DNA from: Armatimonadota bacterium
GTDB lineage: Bacteria > Armatimonadota > Zipacnadia > UBA1398 > JAKPQA01
Assembly: GCA_029547025.1 (NCBI GenBank)
Contig: JAKPQA010000035.1
Coordinates: 143,880 to 207,879 of the forward strand
Length of the DNA stretch: 64,000 nucleotides
Direction of reading: 5' to 3'
The notes under the pieces were generated by a model. The model saw only the letters and a program-made list of their open reading frames with translations, made no database searches and had not been told where the DNA came from. Both the position numbers and the translations under genes were made by a program. This document shows positions 24,982 to 34,235 of the stretch, piece by piece. Position 1 is the stretch's first letter; each line of letters begins with the position of its first letter.

Positions 24982-27729
24982 TCAGTCGCCACTGGCTCCG
25001 AGGCTGGCCCCGGGCTGATAGTACGACCGTCGCTTCACACTCGTCAGCACACCGTCGAGATAGCGGGACGGATCCTTCGACACGCCGATCCCGCTGCCCC
25101 ACTCAATCCAGGCGTCCCGGGCCAGCCCGTCGTTGTCGTTGACGAGGATCGACAGACCCATGGCGCTCCCCGCCTTGGCCGTGACACCGGGCAGCAGGGC
25201 CCAGGGCAGCCGCAGCTCAAAGCGCATCCCGCCCTGGCGCGGCAGAGCCGCGGCCTCGAAGCCCGCGACAGGCCCCTCGGGTTCTCCTTGTGCCGACGCG
25301 CGACGATAGAGCGCGCACTGGTCGCCCACCCGGGCCAAGTCGAACTCGAAGTGGGGAGCGTCGGGCGCCCGGGCGCAGGCCGGGTCGATGGCAAACTGAA
25401 TGCCGTCTCCCTGCCAGGTATCCGCTCCCTGCGCCGGCTGGCAGAACCGGTCGTCCGTCACATCGGCGGCCAGGTAGAACGCCGATTCATCCCATGCGAG
25501 ATACACCCTGGATGAGAGATCGTCGGGGCCGTTCCATCCGTGGATCACATGCACTTGCGCCTCGTTATCGAGGACCACCGGGTCGAGACGTGACCAGTCG
25601 GCCAGATCGCCATCGACCGTGACGGGGCCTGGCAGGTGCCGGATGGCATACAGCGCGAGTGTGGCCGAGTCCTCGGCCACGACAACACCGTCTTGGACGA
25701 CCTCGATCTTCAGGGTACTTCCGGCCGGCGATGGCGAGGTCTTCAACGGGACCCCGATGGTCAGGCTCTCGCCGGGCGGCACGCTCTTGGGCTCATTGCC
25801 GGAACTCACGGCACCGGCCCGAACGATGACCCGGCGGTCGACGCCGGAGACGTTGGTGACCGTGGCCTCGGCGGTGCTCGGCTTGGTGGGCCTCACGCGT
25901 GTCCGGAACGGCGCGGCGACGCGGATGGTGCCAAAGAGCTCGCAGGGGCCGCCCGCCCCGGTGGCCAACACCCGCACCGCATAGTCGCCCGGACGCGCTA
26001 CCAGGGGAACCTGCACGGCGATGCCACCCGCCACCGGCGACGCCACGAAACCGGCAGGCAAACCGGGAGTGGTGACTGACTGGGCCGAAAAGCCAGTGAT
26101 GGACCAGGTGGCCGTCTCGCCCGGATAGGTCACTAGCGGGTCGGGGGCCAAGGCCGCCGACGCCAGGAAGGGTGCCTCGCCCGCGAAGCGACAGAAGGTT
26201 GGGAAGCGGCCAACCGCCAGCGCTGCGTCTGGCCCGTTGAGCCGCACCGGGCGGGTGTTGCCCATCAGATCGAACTCGCGCCCCTCGCCGCCGAATGGGA
26301 CGGACAGGCTCCCCTGGTCGCCCGTGGCCCAGGCGACGAGCACACGATCCGGCCCGGCCGCGAACAGGTAGCCTACGGCCTCCCGGCTGGCGATCCGCGT
26401 CACCAGCGACCGGCCCTCAAGCAGGTCCGCCGTCGTCCGCAGCGCGTGCAGGCACGGCTTGGGCGTGTTGTCGGCAAACACGATGCCGAAGTTATGCTCA
26501 TTGTAGGCCGGGTCGGTACCGTTCTGGTAGTCGTACCAGAAGAGCTTCTCGACACCCGATGACAGGGCGATCACATAGGTGCGCGCCAGATACGCGGCCT
26601 GGGTACGCAGGTCGACGCCGGACGTCCCGGTGTGGTTGGGGTAGCCGATCTCGGTGATCCAAATGGGCTTCGCCGCGTCATCGTACTCCGTCATGACCTT
26701 GCGAACCGCACCAATGGCGTCGGCCAGGCCGGCATCCGGCGCGGTAGGGTACTGGTACGGATGGATGTTCACCACGTCGAACGAGCCCTTGCAGCCGGCC
26801 TGGTAGAGCATCCGGATGTAGTCGACTGGCGCCCCGGCCGTGCCACCCATGAGCACCTGGCACTCGGGGTTGGCTTCCTTGGCGGCGCTGTAAGTGGCTT
26901 TCAGCAGCTCCACGTACTCGTCATCGGTCGAGAGCCAGAACCCGATGTTTGGCTCGTTCCAGACTTCCCAGTAAGTAATCGAGTCTTTGTAGCGCGCCAC
27001 GTTCTCCCGTACGTATGCCAGCCACGGCTCGAGCTTGGGCGCGTAGTTCGCGGCATCGCCGTCGGCTCCCGCGGGCTTCGTCGATGCCCATTCAACCCCG
27101 TAGCACAGAATGGGAAGCAGGCTGATGCCGCACTCGCGGGCATCGGCGACCAGCTGGTCGAACCGCTCGAACGCGAAGGCACCCGGCCCGGGCTGCTGGA
27201 TACCCCACAGCCAGTCACAGCGGCACCACTTGATGCCCGCGCGCTGCATCATCCGGAGCTCCTCGAGGCTGGGGATGTGCCCGTTGATCCCGAAGGCCGA
27301 TTCGGGCGTGAGCCCGGATCGCGGCGGTGGCGGCAGCACGCTCAGGGTCAGGGCGTCTGAGGCCGAGACATCGCCGACGGACGCCCTGGCGGTCACCTCC
27401 ACCGGTCCCAGGGCCGACAAGGGCACCTGAACCTCCCGCGACACCGTAGCCTGCCCGTCCAGCTTCACCTGGCCATGCTGACGGACGACCAGGTCTCCCG
27501 AGAACGTCTTGGCTCGGACCCGAAGATCGGCCAACCCCTGAAGGCCGGTCGGATTGTGTACGCTGACCAGGACTGTAGCGCTCCCCTCGCCCCCCAAGTA
27601 GACTGGCGAGCTCTGGCTGGTCACCTCGACTCTCAGAACTCCGTCCGCGTCCTGGGCCACCACGGGCAACAGCGCGAGTAGGCAGTAGGCTGCGGCCATT
27701 ATGGCCCGCGGCGTATCGATCGGTCTCAT
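24982..27729 (-). CDS. Secreted clan-A glycoside hydrolase with CBM9-like tail
   Basis: A 915-residue exported enzyme. A signal peptide (residues about 1-25, ending VVAQ) is followed by a beta-sandwich of CARDB type (25-130) and a TIM barrel (about 135-450). The acid/base Glu is in YWEVWNEPN and the nucleophile Glu in WITEIGYPNH, the pattern of GH39/GH5-like clan A. Two beta-sandwich regions come next. The final 200 residues resemble CBM9/DOMON carbohydrate binding (GPVTVDGDLADW, AWDESAFYLAADVTDDRF). The substrate is unknown. The start chosen is ATG at 27729; a longer reading to 27819 overlaps the upstream permease gene and hides the signal peptide. Neighbours are a purine-type permease and a DUF4091 protein. 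Confidence 0.82.
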   Translation of the reverse strand: MRPIDTPRAIMAAAYCLLALLPVVAQDADGVLRVEVTSQSSPVYLGGEGSATVLVSVHNPTGLQGLADLRVRAKTFSGDLVVRQHGQVKLDGQATVSREVQVPLSALGPVEVTARASVGDVSASDALTLSVLPPPPRSGLTPESAFGINGHIPSLEELRMMQRAGIKWCRCDWLWGIQQPGPGAFAFERFDQLVADARECGISLLPILCYGVEWASTKPAGADGDAANYAPKLEPWLAYVRENVARYKDSITYWEVWNEPNIGFWLSTDDEYVELLKATYSAAKEANPECQVLMGGTAGAPVDYIRMLYQAGCKGSFDVVNIHPYQYPTAPDAGLADAIGAVRKVMTEYDDAAKPIWITEIGYPNHTGTSGVDLRTQAAYLARTYVIALSSGVEKLFWYDYQNGTDPAYNEHNFGIVFADNTPKPCLHALRTTADLLEGRSLVTRIASREAVGYLFAAGPDRVLVAWATGDQGSLSVPFGGEGREFDLMGNTRPVRLNGPDAALAVGRFPTFCRFAGEAPFLASAALAPDPLVTYPGETATWSITGFSAQSVTTPGLPAGFVASPVAGGIAVQVPLVARPGDYAVRVLATGAGGPCELFGTIRVAAPFRTRVRPTKPSTAEATVTNVSGVDRRVIVRAGAVSSGNEPKSVPPGESLTIGVPLKTSPSPAGSTLKIEVVQDGVVVAEDSATLALYAIRHLPGPVTVDGDLADWSRLDPVVLDNEAQVHVIHGWNGPDDLSSRVYLAWDESAFYLAADVTDDRFCQPAQGADTWQGDGIQFAIDPACARAPDAPHFEFDLARVGDQCALYRRASAQGEPEGPVAGFEAAALPRQGGMRFELRLPWALLPGVTAKAGSAMGLSILVNDNDGLARDAWIEWGSGIGVSKDPSRYLDGVLTSVKRRSYYQPGASLGASGD

Positions 27730-27772
27730 CCAAGCACCCCCATGGTGGCGCCACCAAGCCCCGTGGGGCTTC

Positions 27773-29116
27773 TCAGCGCAGGAAGGCGAAGTAGAGCGTG
27801 CCGAAGGCCGCGCACGCATAGGTCAACCCGTGGATCTGGCGCCACTGCCCCCGCGCCACTTTCAGCAGGACATAGCTCAGGAAGCCTACCGAGATCCCCG
27901 CGCTGATGTTCAGGTCGACCACCATCACAAGGATCGTCAGGAAGGCCGGCACACCGTCGCTGGCCCAGTCGATGTGGCGGGTGGCGCCCATCATCATCGC
28001 ACCGACGATGACGAGAGCGGGCGCGGTAATCGGATGCACGATGGTACCGTCGGGCAAAGCGATTCCGCCGCCCAGGGCCCGTACCAGCGGGGCGGTGAAC
28101 AGCGCCAGGAGAAACAGAGCGGCGGTGACCATGTTGGCCAGCCCGGTGCGCCCGCCCGATGCCACCCCGGCGGCGCTCTCGACGTAGCTCGTCACCGTCG
28201 ACGTGCCCACGACGGCACCCACCACTGTTGATGCCGCATCGGCCGCCAGCGCCCGTCCAGCCCGCGGCAGCTGGCCGTCTCGCATGAAACCGGCCTGCTG
28301 TGCCACCCCAATGAGTGTGCCGACCGTGTCGAACATGTCCAGATAGAGGAAAGTGAGGATAACGATAATCGACTCGGGTCGCACCAGAATGTTAGGCATG
28401 CGGAGCTGGCCTAGCGTTGGCCCCACCGACGGCGGCAGGTCCAGTGCCGAGGAGGGGGCAGCCGCCAGGCCGGTGGCGTAGCACAACACCGCCGATGCCG
28501 CCATGCCGAGTAGCATGGCACCCGGCACACGGCGGGCCATCAGGACCGAGGTCACCGCCAACCCGACTAGGGCCACCACCACGGTGGGCTCGGACAGATC
28601 TCCCAGGGCCATCAGCGTGCCTCGCCCGGGCACGGCGAGGCCAGCATCGTGTAATCCCACCAGCGCAATGAGCATACCGATGCCCGCTCCGATGGCATGG
28701 CGAAGGCCCACCGGGATCGCGTCGATCAGCTTCTCGCGCACGCGGAGGATCGATAGGGCAAGGAACACGCCACCCGCCACTGCCACGGCACCCAGGGCCT
28801 CTTGCCACGAGTACCCCATGCCGCCGGCCGCCGACGTCCCGCACACGGTGGCGGCGAAGAAAAAGTTGTGCCCCATGGCGGGGGCCAGTGCGATGGGGTA
28901 GTTGGCCAGAAGGCCCATCAGAAGCGTGCCGGCGGCTGATGCGACGCATGTGGCCACCATCACGGCCCCAAAGTCCATGCCGGTCGACGACAGCACCTGC
29001 GGTTGCACGACGATGATGTAGCTCATGGTGGCGAAGGTCGTGGCTCCCGCCAATGCTTCCGTGCGAAGGGTCGTGCCATTCTCCTGGAGTCTGAACGTGC
29101 GCTCGAGGGCTCCCAC
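27773..29116 (-). CDS. NCS2-family purine/nucleobase permease (AzgA-like)
   Basis: A 447-residue polytopic transporter of the AzgA branch of NCS2, which imports hypoxanthine, guanine or adenine with protons. Visible marks are the N-terminal TEALAGATTFATMSYIIVVQP, APAMGHNFFFA in helix 3 and FLYLDMFDTVGTLIGVAQQ in the middle of the protein, with 12 or more hydrophobic segments. AzgA proteins usually read APGMGLNAYF, so the pore motif differs here (Ala for Gly, His for Leu). The start is GTG at 29116 with GGGAGG just upstream; the open frame continues further but into the preceding gene. It lies between two glycan-related genes. Confidence 0.88.
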   Translation of the reverse strand: MGALERTFRLQENGTTLRTEALAGATTFATMSYIIVVQPQVLSSTGMDFGAVMVATCVASAAGTLLMGLLANYPIALAPAMGHNFFFAATVCGTSAAGGMGYSWQEALGAVAVAGGVFLALSILRVREKLIDAIPVGLRHAIGAGIGMLIALVGLHDAGLAVPGRGTLMALGDLSEPTVVVALVGLAVTSVLMARRVPGAMLLGMAASAVLCYATGLAAAPSSALDLPPSVGPTLGQLRMPNILVRPESIIVILTFLYLDMFDTVGTLIGVAQQAGFMRDGQLPRAGRALAADAASTVVGAVVGTSTVTSYVESAAGVASGGRTGLANMVTAALFLLALFTAPLVRALGGGIALPDGTIVHPITAPALVIVGAMMMGATRHIDWASDGVPAFLTILVMVVDLNISAGISVGFLSYVLLKVARGQWRQIHGLTYACAAFGTLYFAFLR

Positions 29117-29139
29117 CGGGCCTCCCGTTCCCTCGCCGC

Positions 29140-31119
29140 CTAGGGTCGCTGCGGCCGGCGTTCGAGCACGGGCCAAGCTCTCTCGACTGTCTTCTGGCGG
29201 CCTTCGAGCTCGGCCTTCACCGTCACGCGGGGCCCATGGCCGCTGAGCGGAGCCTGGGCAATGAACTCGCCTCGTTCGTCGGGGGTAACCGCCTGACCGT
29301 TGACTGTGACGATCGCACCCCGCTCGACGGCGCCGCGCACGTTCACCCAGATGGGACCTTCGGCCAGGGGCTGCCACTCCGGCGGATCGGTGGCCACGAC
29401 CAGCAGCGGCGCCTGGTCCATGGCAACGATCTCCGACGCGATGCGTTCGCGGGCGGCGCGCAGGTCCGCGCTGGCGTCAGTGTAATCGAGGAAGTCCCGC
29501 ACAATGCCGCGGCAGATCTCGTCAGACCGCTCGCCCGGGTCGATGAGCCTTCCCGCCCCGATCCGCTCGAGGGCTCGGGAGGTCGCATCGCGCAGCACCC
29601 ACAGGTACTCATAGTCCTCGATCCCGTCCCGGAGCGCCTCCCACCGGATCGACGAGAGAGGCCCGTCGGGCCCAGGGTAGATGATGAAACAATCGCCAGG
29701 CGGGAGACCATTGGATGTGACCTGCCTGAATGGATCCGCCGTCCACCAGTTCAGGCCCCAGTGGAGGTACCCCGCCAGCCCGAACCGCCAGTTGTACCAA
29801 TGCAGGATTCGAGTCTTGAGAAGCGAGTAGTCCAGAAAGCGGTTCGGGTAGAGGCCCGTCGGGTGGCAGCACGTGTAGAACCACAGCTCTGCCCCTTCGT
29901 CCCGGGCCCTCGCGTAGATGGGCCACCAGTGACGCAGATGGTTGAGCTTCGGCACCATCACCTCGAGGTGCCCCGCAAAGTACGGCCCCTCGATGGCGTC
30001 AATGCGGCGTATCCCTGGCGCCTGCTCGTGGACATAGTCGGCGACCTCACTCCACGATCTCGTGTTGTGCTGCGAGGGTTCGTCGGCGATGTGGATCAGG
30101 GTGCGGTCCAGCCATCCGCGCTCCCGCAGGTGCGCCTCCACCAGCGGGAGGAGGCGGGGCAACGCGACCTGGCCGGGCACGGCCTTGGCCCTCCCGGTGG
30201 CGCGCTCGGTGACCCATACGTCGCTCAGCACTATGGTGGTGCTCGACCAATCCTTCTCGAATCCCCCTACCTGCTGGATCTCGATACGCTCAGCGACGCC
30301 GTGGCGTTCGCACGTCTGGACCCAGCGGTCGAAGCGTGAGAAGTCACACACATATGCGCCATCGGCCTCCTCGGTGACGGCGATCCAGCTCAGGGGAGCC
30401 CAGGCCATGGTCTGACGGTGCTCCCCCATGGCCTGCGCGTAGCGATCGAACACGGCCCAGAACTCCTCCGACCAGAGAGTCACGCCGTGGTGTTCGGCGA
30501 TGCGGTCGGCGCTCAGCCAGTTGGTGAACTGCAGGTGGCGCTCAGAGGGGACCGCGAACGGCCAGACCGTGGCCTCAACGGGCACCTCGATCTCACCACC
30601 GTCCGCGAGGAGCCGAACGGTTCCCGCGTACACGCCGGACGCGGCCTCATCCGGTATCCGCAGGGTCAGCCAGACGGGCTGGCAGCGGCCCGCCCCGACG
30701 GCGATCTCCGCGTCAGGCAGCAGGGGGTCGGGCAGTTCGCAGGGCGCTGGCGCGACCAACTCCTCGCGCGGCGTGGCATATGTGTTGGCCTCAATGGGGA
30801 CAAACCCCACAAAGTGGGCGGCGAGCGCGTCGGCGGGGATCGCGCCCTCCGGACCGGTGAGCTCCGAGAGCTCGACGCGAAGGTTGGCGATGGGCTGGTC
30901 CGATCGCACCACGAGCTGAGCCGACTCGTACTCGCCCCGTGCCCCTTGGAATGACACAGCCGCAGTTCTATCAGCCGGCGCCGCAGCCGAGGGCAGCACC
31001 TTCTCTAGGGCATCAACACTCCACACCTCAAACGGAGCCTGCTGCCCGTGAGATCCACGCTCGAGCAGCAGAACCACGAGCAGACCCAAGGCCAGAGCGC
31101 CCGATGGTCGCGCAAACAT
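29140..31119 (-). CDS. Secreted DUF4091-domain glycoside-hydrolase-like protein
   Basis: A 659-residue exported protein. The signal peptide ends near GSHGQ (about residue 26). An N-terminal beta domain (about 30-190) is followed by a TIM-barrel-like region and the DUF4091 C-terminal segment, recognised from SSIRWEALRDGIEDYEYLW near residue 495. A final small beta domain resembles a cadherin-like or Big-type fold (ATVTVNGQAVTPDERGEF with variations). DUF4091 proteins are thought to be glycosidases, but no activity is assigned here. It starts 90 bp after cdaR ends and is followed after 23 bp by the permease gene. Confidence 0.82.
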   Translation of the reverse strand: MFARPSGALALGLLVVLLLERGSHGQQAPFEVWSVDALEKVLPSAAAPADRTAAVSFQGARGEYESAQLVVRSDQPIANLRVELSELTGPEGAIPADALAAHFVGFVPIEANTYATPREELVAPAPCELPDPLLPDAEIAVGAGRCQPVWLTLRIPDEAASGVYAGTVRLLADGGEIEVPVEATVWPFAVPSERHLQFTNWLSADRIAEHHGVTLWSEEFWAVFDRYAQAMGEHRQTMAWAPLSWIAVTEEADGAYVCDFSRFDRWVQTCERHGVAERIEIQQVGGFEKDWSSTTIVLSDVWVTERATGRAKAVPGQVALPRLLPLVEAHLRERGWLDRTLIHIADEPSQHNTRSWSEVADYVHEQAPGIRRIDAIEGPYFAGHLEVMVPKLNHLRHWWPIYARARDEGAELWFYTCCHPTGLYPNRFLDYSLLKTRILHWYNWRFGLAGYLHWGLNWWTADPFRQVTSNGLPPGDCFIIYPGPDGPLSSIRWEALRDGIEDYEYLWVLRDATSRALERIGAGRLIDPGERSDEICRGIVRDFLDYTDASADLRAARERIASEIVAMDQAPLLVVATDPPEWQPLAEGPIWVNVRGAVERGAIVTVNGQAVTPDERGEFIAQAPLSGHGPRVTVKAELEGRQKTVERAWPVLERRPQRP

Positions 31120-31209
31120 GGGGCCACCTCCCGAAGGCGATGGGCGCGCCTCTTCGCCGGAGACTGCACCGTCCCCTCACTCGAGGCGTCCTGACACCAA
31201 CCCGAATCC

Positions 31210-32154
31210 CTAGTGCCGGACCCGAGCGATGGAGATCCGGACGTCAACACTGCTCACGTTGAGCGGCGTCACGCCTTCTGGGGGCCTCAGGCTCAGGCTC
31301 ACCTTCGCCGACTCGCGCAGGTTGCTGATGTCCAGAGGCGCTGTCTGAATCTCGGTGAGCCTCTCGAGCATGCCCGGCTGCCCTCTCACGGGGACCTCGG
31401 CGGGGCTAACCTCGATGCCTGTGATTTGGTAGCCGTCAGGAAGGTGCCCGGCAGTGGTCACGGACACCTTGACGGCCTTTGGCTCGACGGGCGGAAGCGA
31501 GACCACCACCGTGGGGCGCATCACGGTCAGGGCGGGATCGTCGAGGGTCCTTCCCTGGGCGTCGATGGGCCGAACCTTGGATTCGACCGTGTCCTGGTTC
31601 ACCAGGTCGATGCGGCGCACGATGGTCCGGACGGAATCCACGGCGTCGACCACCGACTTGGGGCCCACCACTTCGACCTCCGGAGGTTGGCAGACCAGGC
31701 CGCCGAAATCAACCCCTTCGATGGGGGCTCCGCGAAGTTCGGTCTGAACCCTAACGATCTTCCTGTCCAGGCGGATCAGGCGGTAGGCCAGAGTCGCCGG
31801 CGTCAGCGACACGACCCGGACCCTCCCCGGCAAGGGTGCGAGCATCGCCTCGCCCTGGCCCCTGCCCTCCTCGAGAGGCTCGGGCAGGCGGACGGTGGCG
31901 ACGAGCTTCCGGCGACCGTCGCGAAATGGCTGAAGCAGTGCCCGCTCGCCCCTGAGGACCGCATGCACAGTGGTGATGCCCTGTTCCACTCTCACCGCGT
32001 AGTCAGGTCCACACGCCACCTCGACGGGCACATCGACTTCGAGGCTCTCAATGGGGTTCTGCGCGTTGACCGTGACGACCCAGATCAGCAGAGCCGCCGC
32101 CAACGACGCCAGTTTGTGGCTCCAGTTGTGGGTAATCAGGCGCCATGGCTTCAT
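31210..32154 (-). CDS. cdaR: YbbR-domain regulator of diadenylate cyclase, CdaR
   Basis: A 314-residue membrane-anchored protein with one N-terminal helix (near residues 14-31, ending VVTVNAQNP) and three to four YbbR repeats outside the membrane. In characterised bacteria CdaR binds CdaA and modulates c-di-AMP output. The start is the ATG at 32154, which shares an ATGA with the cdaA stop; the longer frame to 32193 runs into cdaA and is unlikely. glmM, the usual third gene, is not present; a DUF4091 gene follows instead. Confidence 0.88.
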   Translation of the reverse strand: MKPWRLITHNWSHKLASLAAALLIWVVTVNAQNPIESLEVDVPVEVACGPDYAVRVEQGITTVHAVLRGERALLQPFRDGRRKLVATVRLPEPLEEGRGQGEAMLAPLPGRVRVVSLTPATLAYRLIRLDRKIVRVQTELRGAPIEGVDFGGLVCQPPEVEVVGPKSVVDAVDSVRTIVRRIDLVNQDTVESKVRPIDAQGRTLDDPALTVMRPTVVVSLPPVEPKAVKVSVTTAGHLPDGYQITGIEVSPAEVPVRGQPGMLERLTEIQTAPLDISNLRESAKVSLSLRPPEGVTPLNVSSVDVRISIARVRH

Positions 32155-32951
32155 GTTCTCCGCCTCCACAACTGGGCGAGGTTCAGAGTCCACTCCGTCG
32201 AGAAGAGCTGCCGGAACCGCTCCCGCAGCTCGGGCATGCGGAGGTTGCGGCTCAGCTGACCACTCACGGCCAGGGAGATGCCTCCGGTCTCCTCGGAAAC
32301 CACGATGACCACGGCGTCGGCATGCTCAGACATGCCCAGGGCGGCACGGTGCCGCATGCCCAGGGTGCGCGGCACATCGGGATTGGTGGTCGGCGGGAAA
32401 TAGCATCCCGCCGCCAGGACGCGGTCACCGCGGAGGATGACGCCGCCATCGTGCAGCGCACTGTTCGGAAAGAAGACACTGCTGAGAAGTTCCGGCGTCA
32501 GCTGGGCATCCAAGATGGTCCCGGTGGCGGCGATGTCCGAAAGGCCCGTGGTCCCCTCGATGGCGATGAGGGCGCCGATATGGTTCACCGAGGAGTGTTC
32601 AATGGCGTCGAAGAGGGCTTCGAGTACGGCCTGCCCCGGCCGGCTGCGGCCCGGGCGGATGCGGCCGATCTGCTCCAGGGCGCTCCGCAGCTCGGGCTGG
32701 AAGAGGATGACCAGGGCGATCACCGCCGGCTGCATGGCCGTGCCGAGTACGTAGTGCAGGACCGGAAGAGGCCGGCTGACGAGGTAGACCAGTATCAGGA
32801 CGAACACGCCCTGGGTAAGCTGGCGGCCCCGCGTTCCCTCGATCATGCACCAGATCTGATAGATCAGGCACGTGAGCAGCAGGATGTCCACGACGGCGAC
32901 GGCATCGATGCGCCCGGCGCTATCGACCATGATCCGCCACCAAGCTTCCAT
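32151..32951 (-). CDS. cdaA: Membrane diadenylate cyclase CdaA
   Basis: A 266-residue enzyme that makes cyclic di-AMP from two ATP. Three N-terminal membrane helices (about residues 15-85) precede the DAC domain. The RHR motif is intact (MRHRAALGMSE). The conserved DGA motif reads DGG (ALHDGGVI), a change at a position that lines the active site in known enzymes. Catalysis may still occur, since Gly is small. It is coupled to cdaR by a 4-bp overlap and lies 15 bp after an FHA gene. c-di-AMP normally controls potassium and osmotic balance. Confidence 0.9.
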   Translation of the reverse strand: MEAWWRIMVDSAGRIDAVAVVDILLLTCLIYQIWCMIEGTRGRQLTQGVFVLILVYLVSRPLPVLHYVLGTAMQPAVIALVILFQPELRSALEQIGRIRPGRSRPGQAVLEALFDAIEHSSVNHIGALIAIEGTTGLSDIAATGTILDAQLTPELLSSVFFPNSALHDGGVILRGDRVLAAGCYFPPTTNPDVPRTLGMRHRAALGMSEHADAVVIVVSEETGGISLAVSGQLSRNLRMPELRERFRQLFSTEWTLNLAQLWRRRT

Positions 32952-32966
32952 TCGCCACCCCTTTCG

Positions 32967-33425
32967 TCAGAGTGGGTGCTGGGCCCGGTACTCGAGAACG
33001 GTGGACCCGATCCGGATTCGGTCGCCGTCCAGCAACTCGGTCGGGGCCTCGAGTGGGCGCCCATTCAGCAACGTGCCGTTCTTGCTGCCCAGGTCGGCCA
33101 GCACATACACACCGTCGCGCAGGTCGATGGCCGCGTGACGTTTGGAGGCGAATTGGTCTTCCACCACCACTTGGCAGCCTGGATCCCGGCCCAGGACGTT
33201 CGTGGTCAGCAGGGGCACTTGCTGGCCCACGCGGGCCGACGATGTCGAGCCGGCGCCCACGATGACAATCGTCCCCACCGCCGGGCGAGGGGCCGCGCGA
33301 GGTGGTCCCGACTCGTCGAACCGAGGGGCCGTCCCACGGCACAGCGCGCGGTACGCGGCGAATAGGAACAGATACAGCGCCACCAGCACTCCGTAGCGCA
33401 ACACCGGCGGGAGGTACTCGTACAA
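32967..33425 (-). CDS. Membrane-anchored FHA-domain protein
   Basis: A 152-residue protein with an N-terminal membrane helix (YGVLVALYLFLFAAYRAL), a short Pro-rich linker and a C-terminal FHA domain. The phosphothreonine-binding marks are present: LGRDPGCQVVVED, SKRHAAI and LGSKNGTLLNG. The start proposed is TTG at 33425 after GGGGGTG, 4 bp past the stop of the DUF3662-FHA gene. The frame is open 25 codons further but only inside that gene. By analogy with actinobacterial FhaB/FhaA pairs it would read Ser/Thr kinase signals. No kinase gene lies in this window. Confidence 0.82.
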   Translation of the reverse strand: MYEYLPPVLRYGVLVALYLFLFAAYRALCRGTAPRFDESGPPRAAPRPAVGTIVIVGAGSTSSARVGQQVPLLTTNVLGRDPGCQVVVEDQFASKRHAAIDLRDGVYVLADLGSKNGTLLNGRPLEAPTELLDGDRIRIGSTVLEYRAQHPL

Positions 33426-33429
33426 CTGA

Positions 33430-34095
33430 CTACACCCCCCGCTCGAACGCCAGTATGGTGCCGCCCAACTCGATGAGATCCCCGGTGGCCAGCCGGGCAT
33501 GTGTGACCTGTTTGTGGTTCACATATGTTCCGTTGGTGCTCTCGCGGTCCTCGAGGATGAAGCGATCGCCCACGGCATGGACGACCGCATGAAGGCGAGA
33601 GACATCGGAGTCCTGCAGCACAATATGGTTCCCGGGAGCACGCCCGATGGTGGTCTCGGCCTGGTTCAGAGCGAACTCACGCCCCTCCAGAGGGCCGCGT
33701 ATCACCCGCAGCCACCCCCGAGGCAGCCCCGCCACGAACTCGGCCTCGATGAACATCTGGCCCTCTGAGAGGCGGGGATCAGGGTCCCACCCCACCCGCA
33801 GCGGCCCGGGCATGTCCCAGTCCTCCGAGTCGGCCGTCACCCGGAGCAAGTGGAGGAGCTCCGCCTGCACCTCGGGCCGGATCTGTTCGATGGCGGCGAA
33901 GTCGGCGCGAGAGAGCCGGATGGTGTACTGATTCGCGACGATGGGGCGGTGACCCGAGGGGCGTTCCGTCTCCCGCATCCGGGCCAGGAGGGCCTTGGCG
34001 ATCTCGGCGGGATGTACTCGGCCGCCAAATGCCTTGCCGAAGGCCCCCTCCACCAAGCCCCTGATCGACCGCTCCACTGTTGTGAGGATGCCCAC
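33430..34095 (-). CDS. DUF3662 plus FHA domain protein (FhaA-like)
   Basis: A 221-residue cytosolic protein. The N-terminal DUF3662 domain (about residues 1-100) has the typical ERSIRGLVEGAFGKAFGG and VHPAEIAKALLARM segments. The C-terminal FHA domain (about 125-215) has TIGRAPGNHIVLQDSDVSRLH and ESTNGTYVN in succession. In actinobacteria FhaA binds phosphorylated MviN/FhaB-type partners and affects cell-wall assembly. The start chosen is GTG at 34095; a longer reading to 34248 would overlap the divergent rpe start. It is the first gene of the FHA-FHA-cdaA-cdaR group. Confidence 0.82.
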   Translation of the reverse strand: MGILTTVERSIRGLVEGAFGKAFGGRVHPAEIAKALLARMRETERPSGHRPIVANQYTIRLSRADFAAIEQIRPEVQAELLHLLRVTADSEDWDMPGPLRVGWDPDPRLSEGQMFIEAEFVAGLPRGWLRVIRGPLEGREFALNQAETTIGRAPGNHIVLQDSDVSRLHAVVHAVGDRFILEDRESTNGTYVNHKQVTHARLATGDLIELGGTILAFERGV

Positions 34096-34127
34096 TCGCG
34101 GTACCGCCCGAGCCGGCGCGGCCTCAA

Positions 34128-34157
34128 TTGCGCCTGATTCCGCCCCTGTGCTAGGAT
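34128..34157 (+). promoter_or_regulatory. Possible promoter of rpe
   Basis: TTGCGC (34128-34133) and TAGGAT (34152-34157) are separated by 18 bp, in the divergent region between the FHA group and rpe. An alternative -10 is TATACG overlapping the 3' side. The match is moderate. Confidence 0.35.
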
Positions 34158-34235
34158 TATACGCGGATGGGTTGGACCGCTCCAAGCCGCCGTTGCGCTT
34201 GAGGCGTCGAGCTCGTTCGCGCGGGGGTGTTGGGT

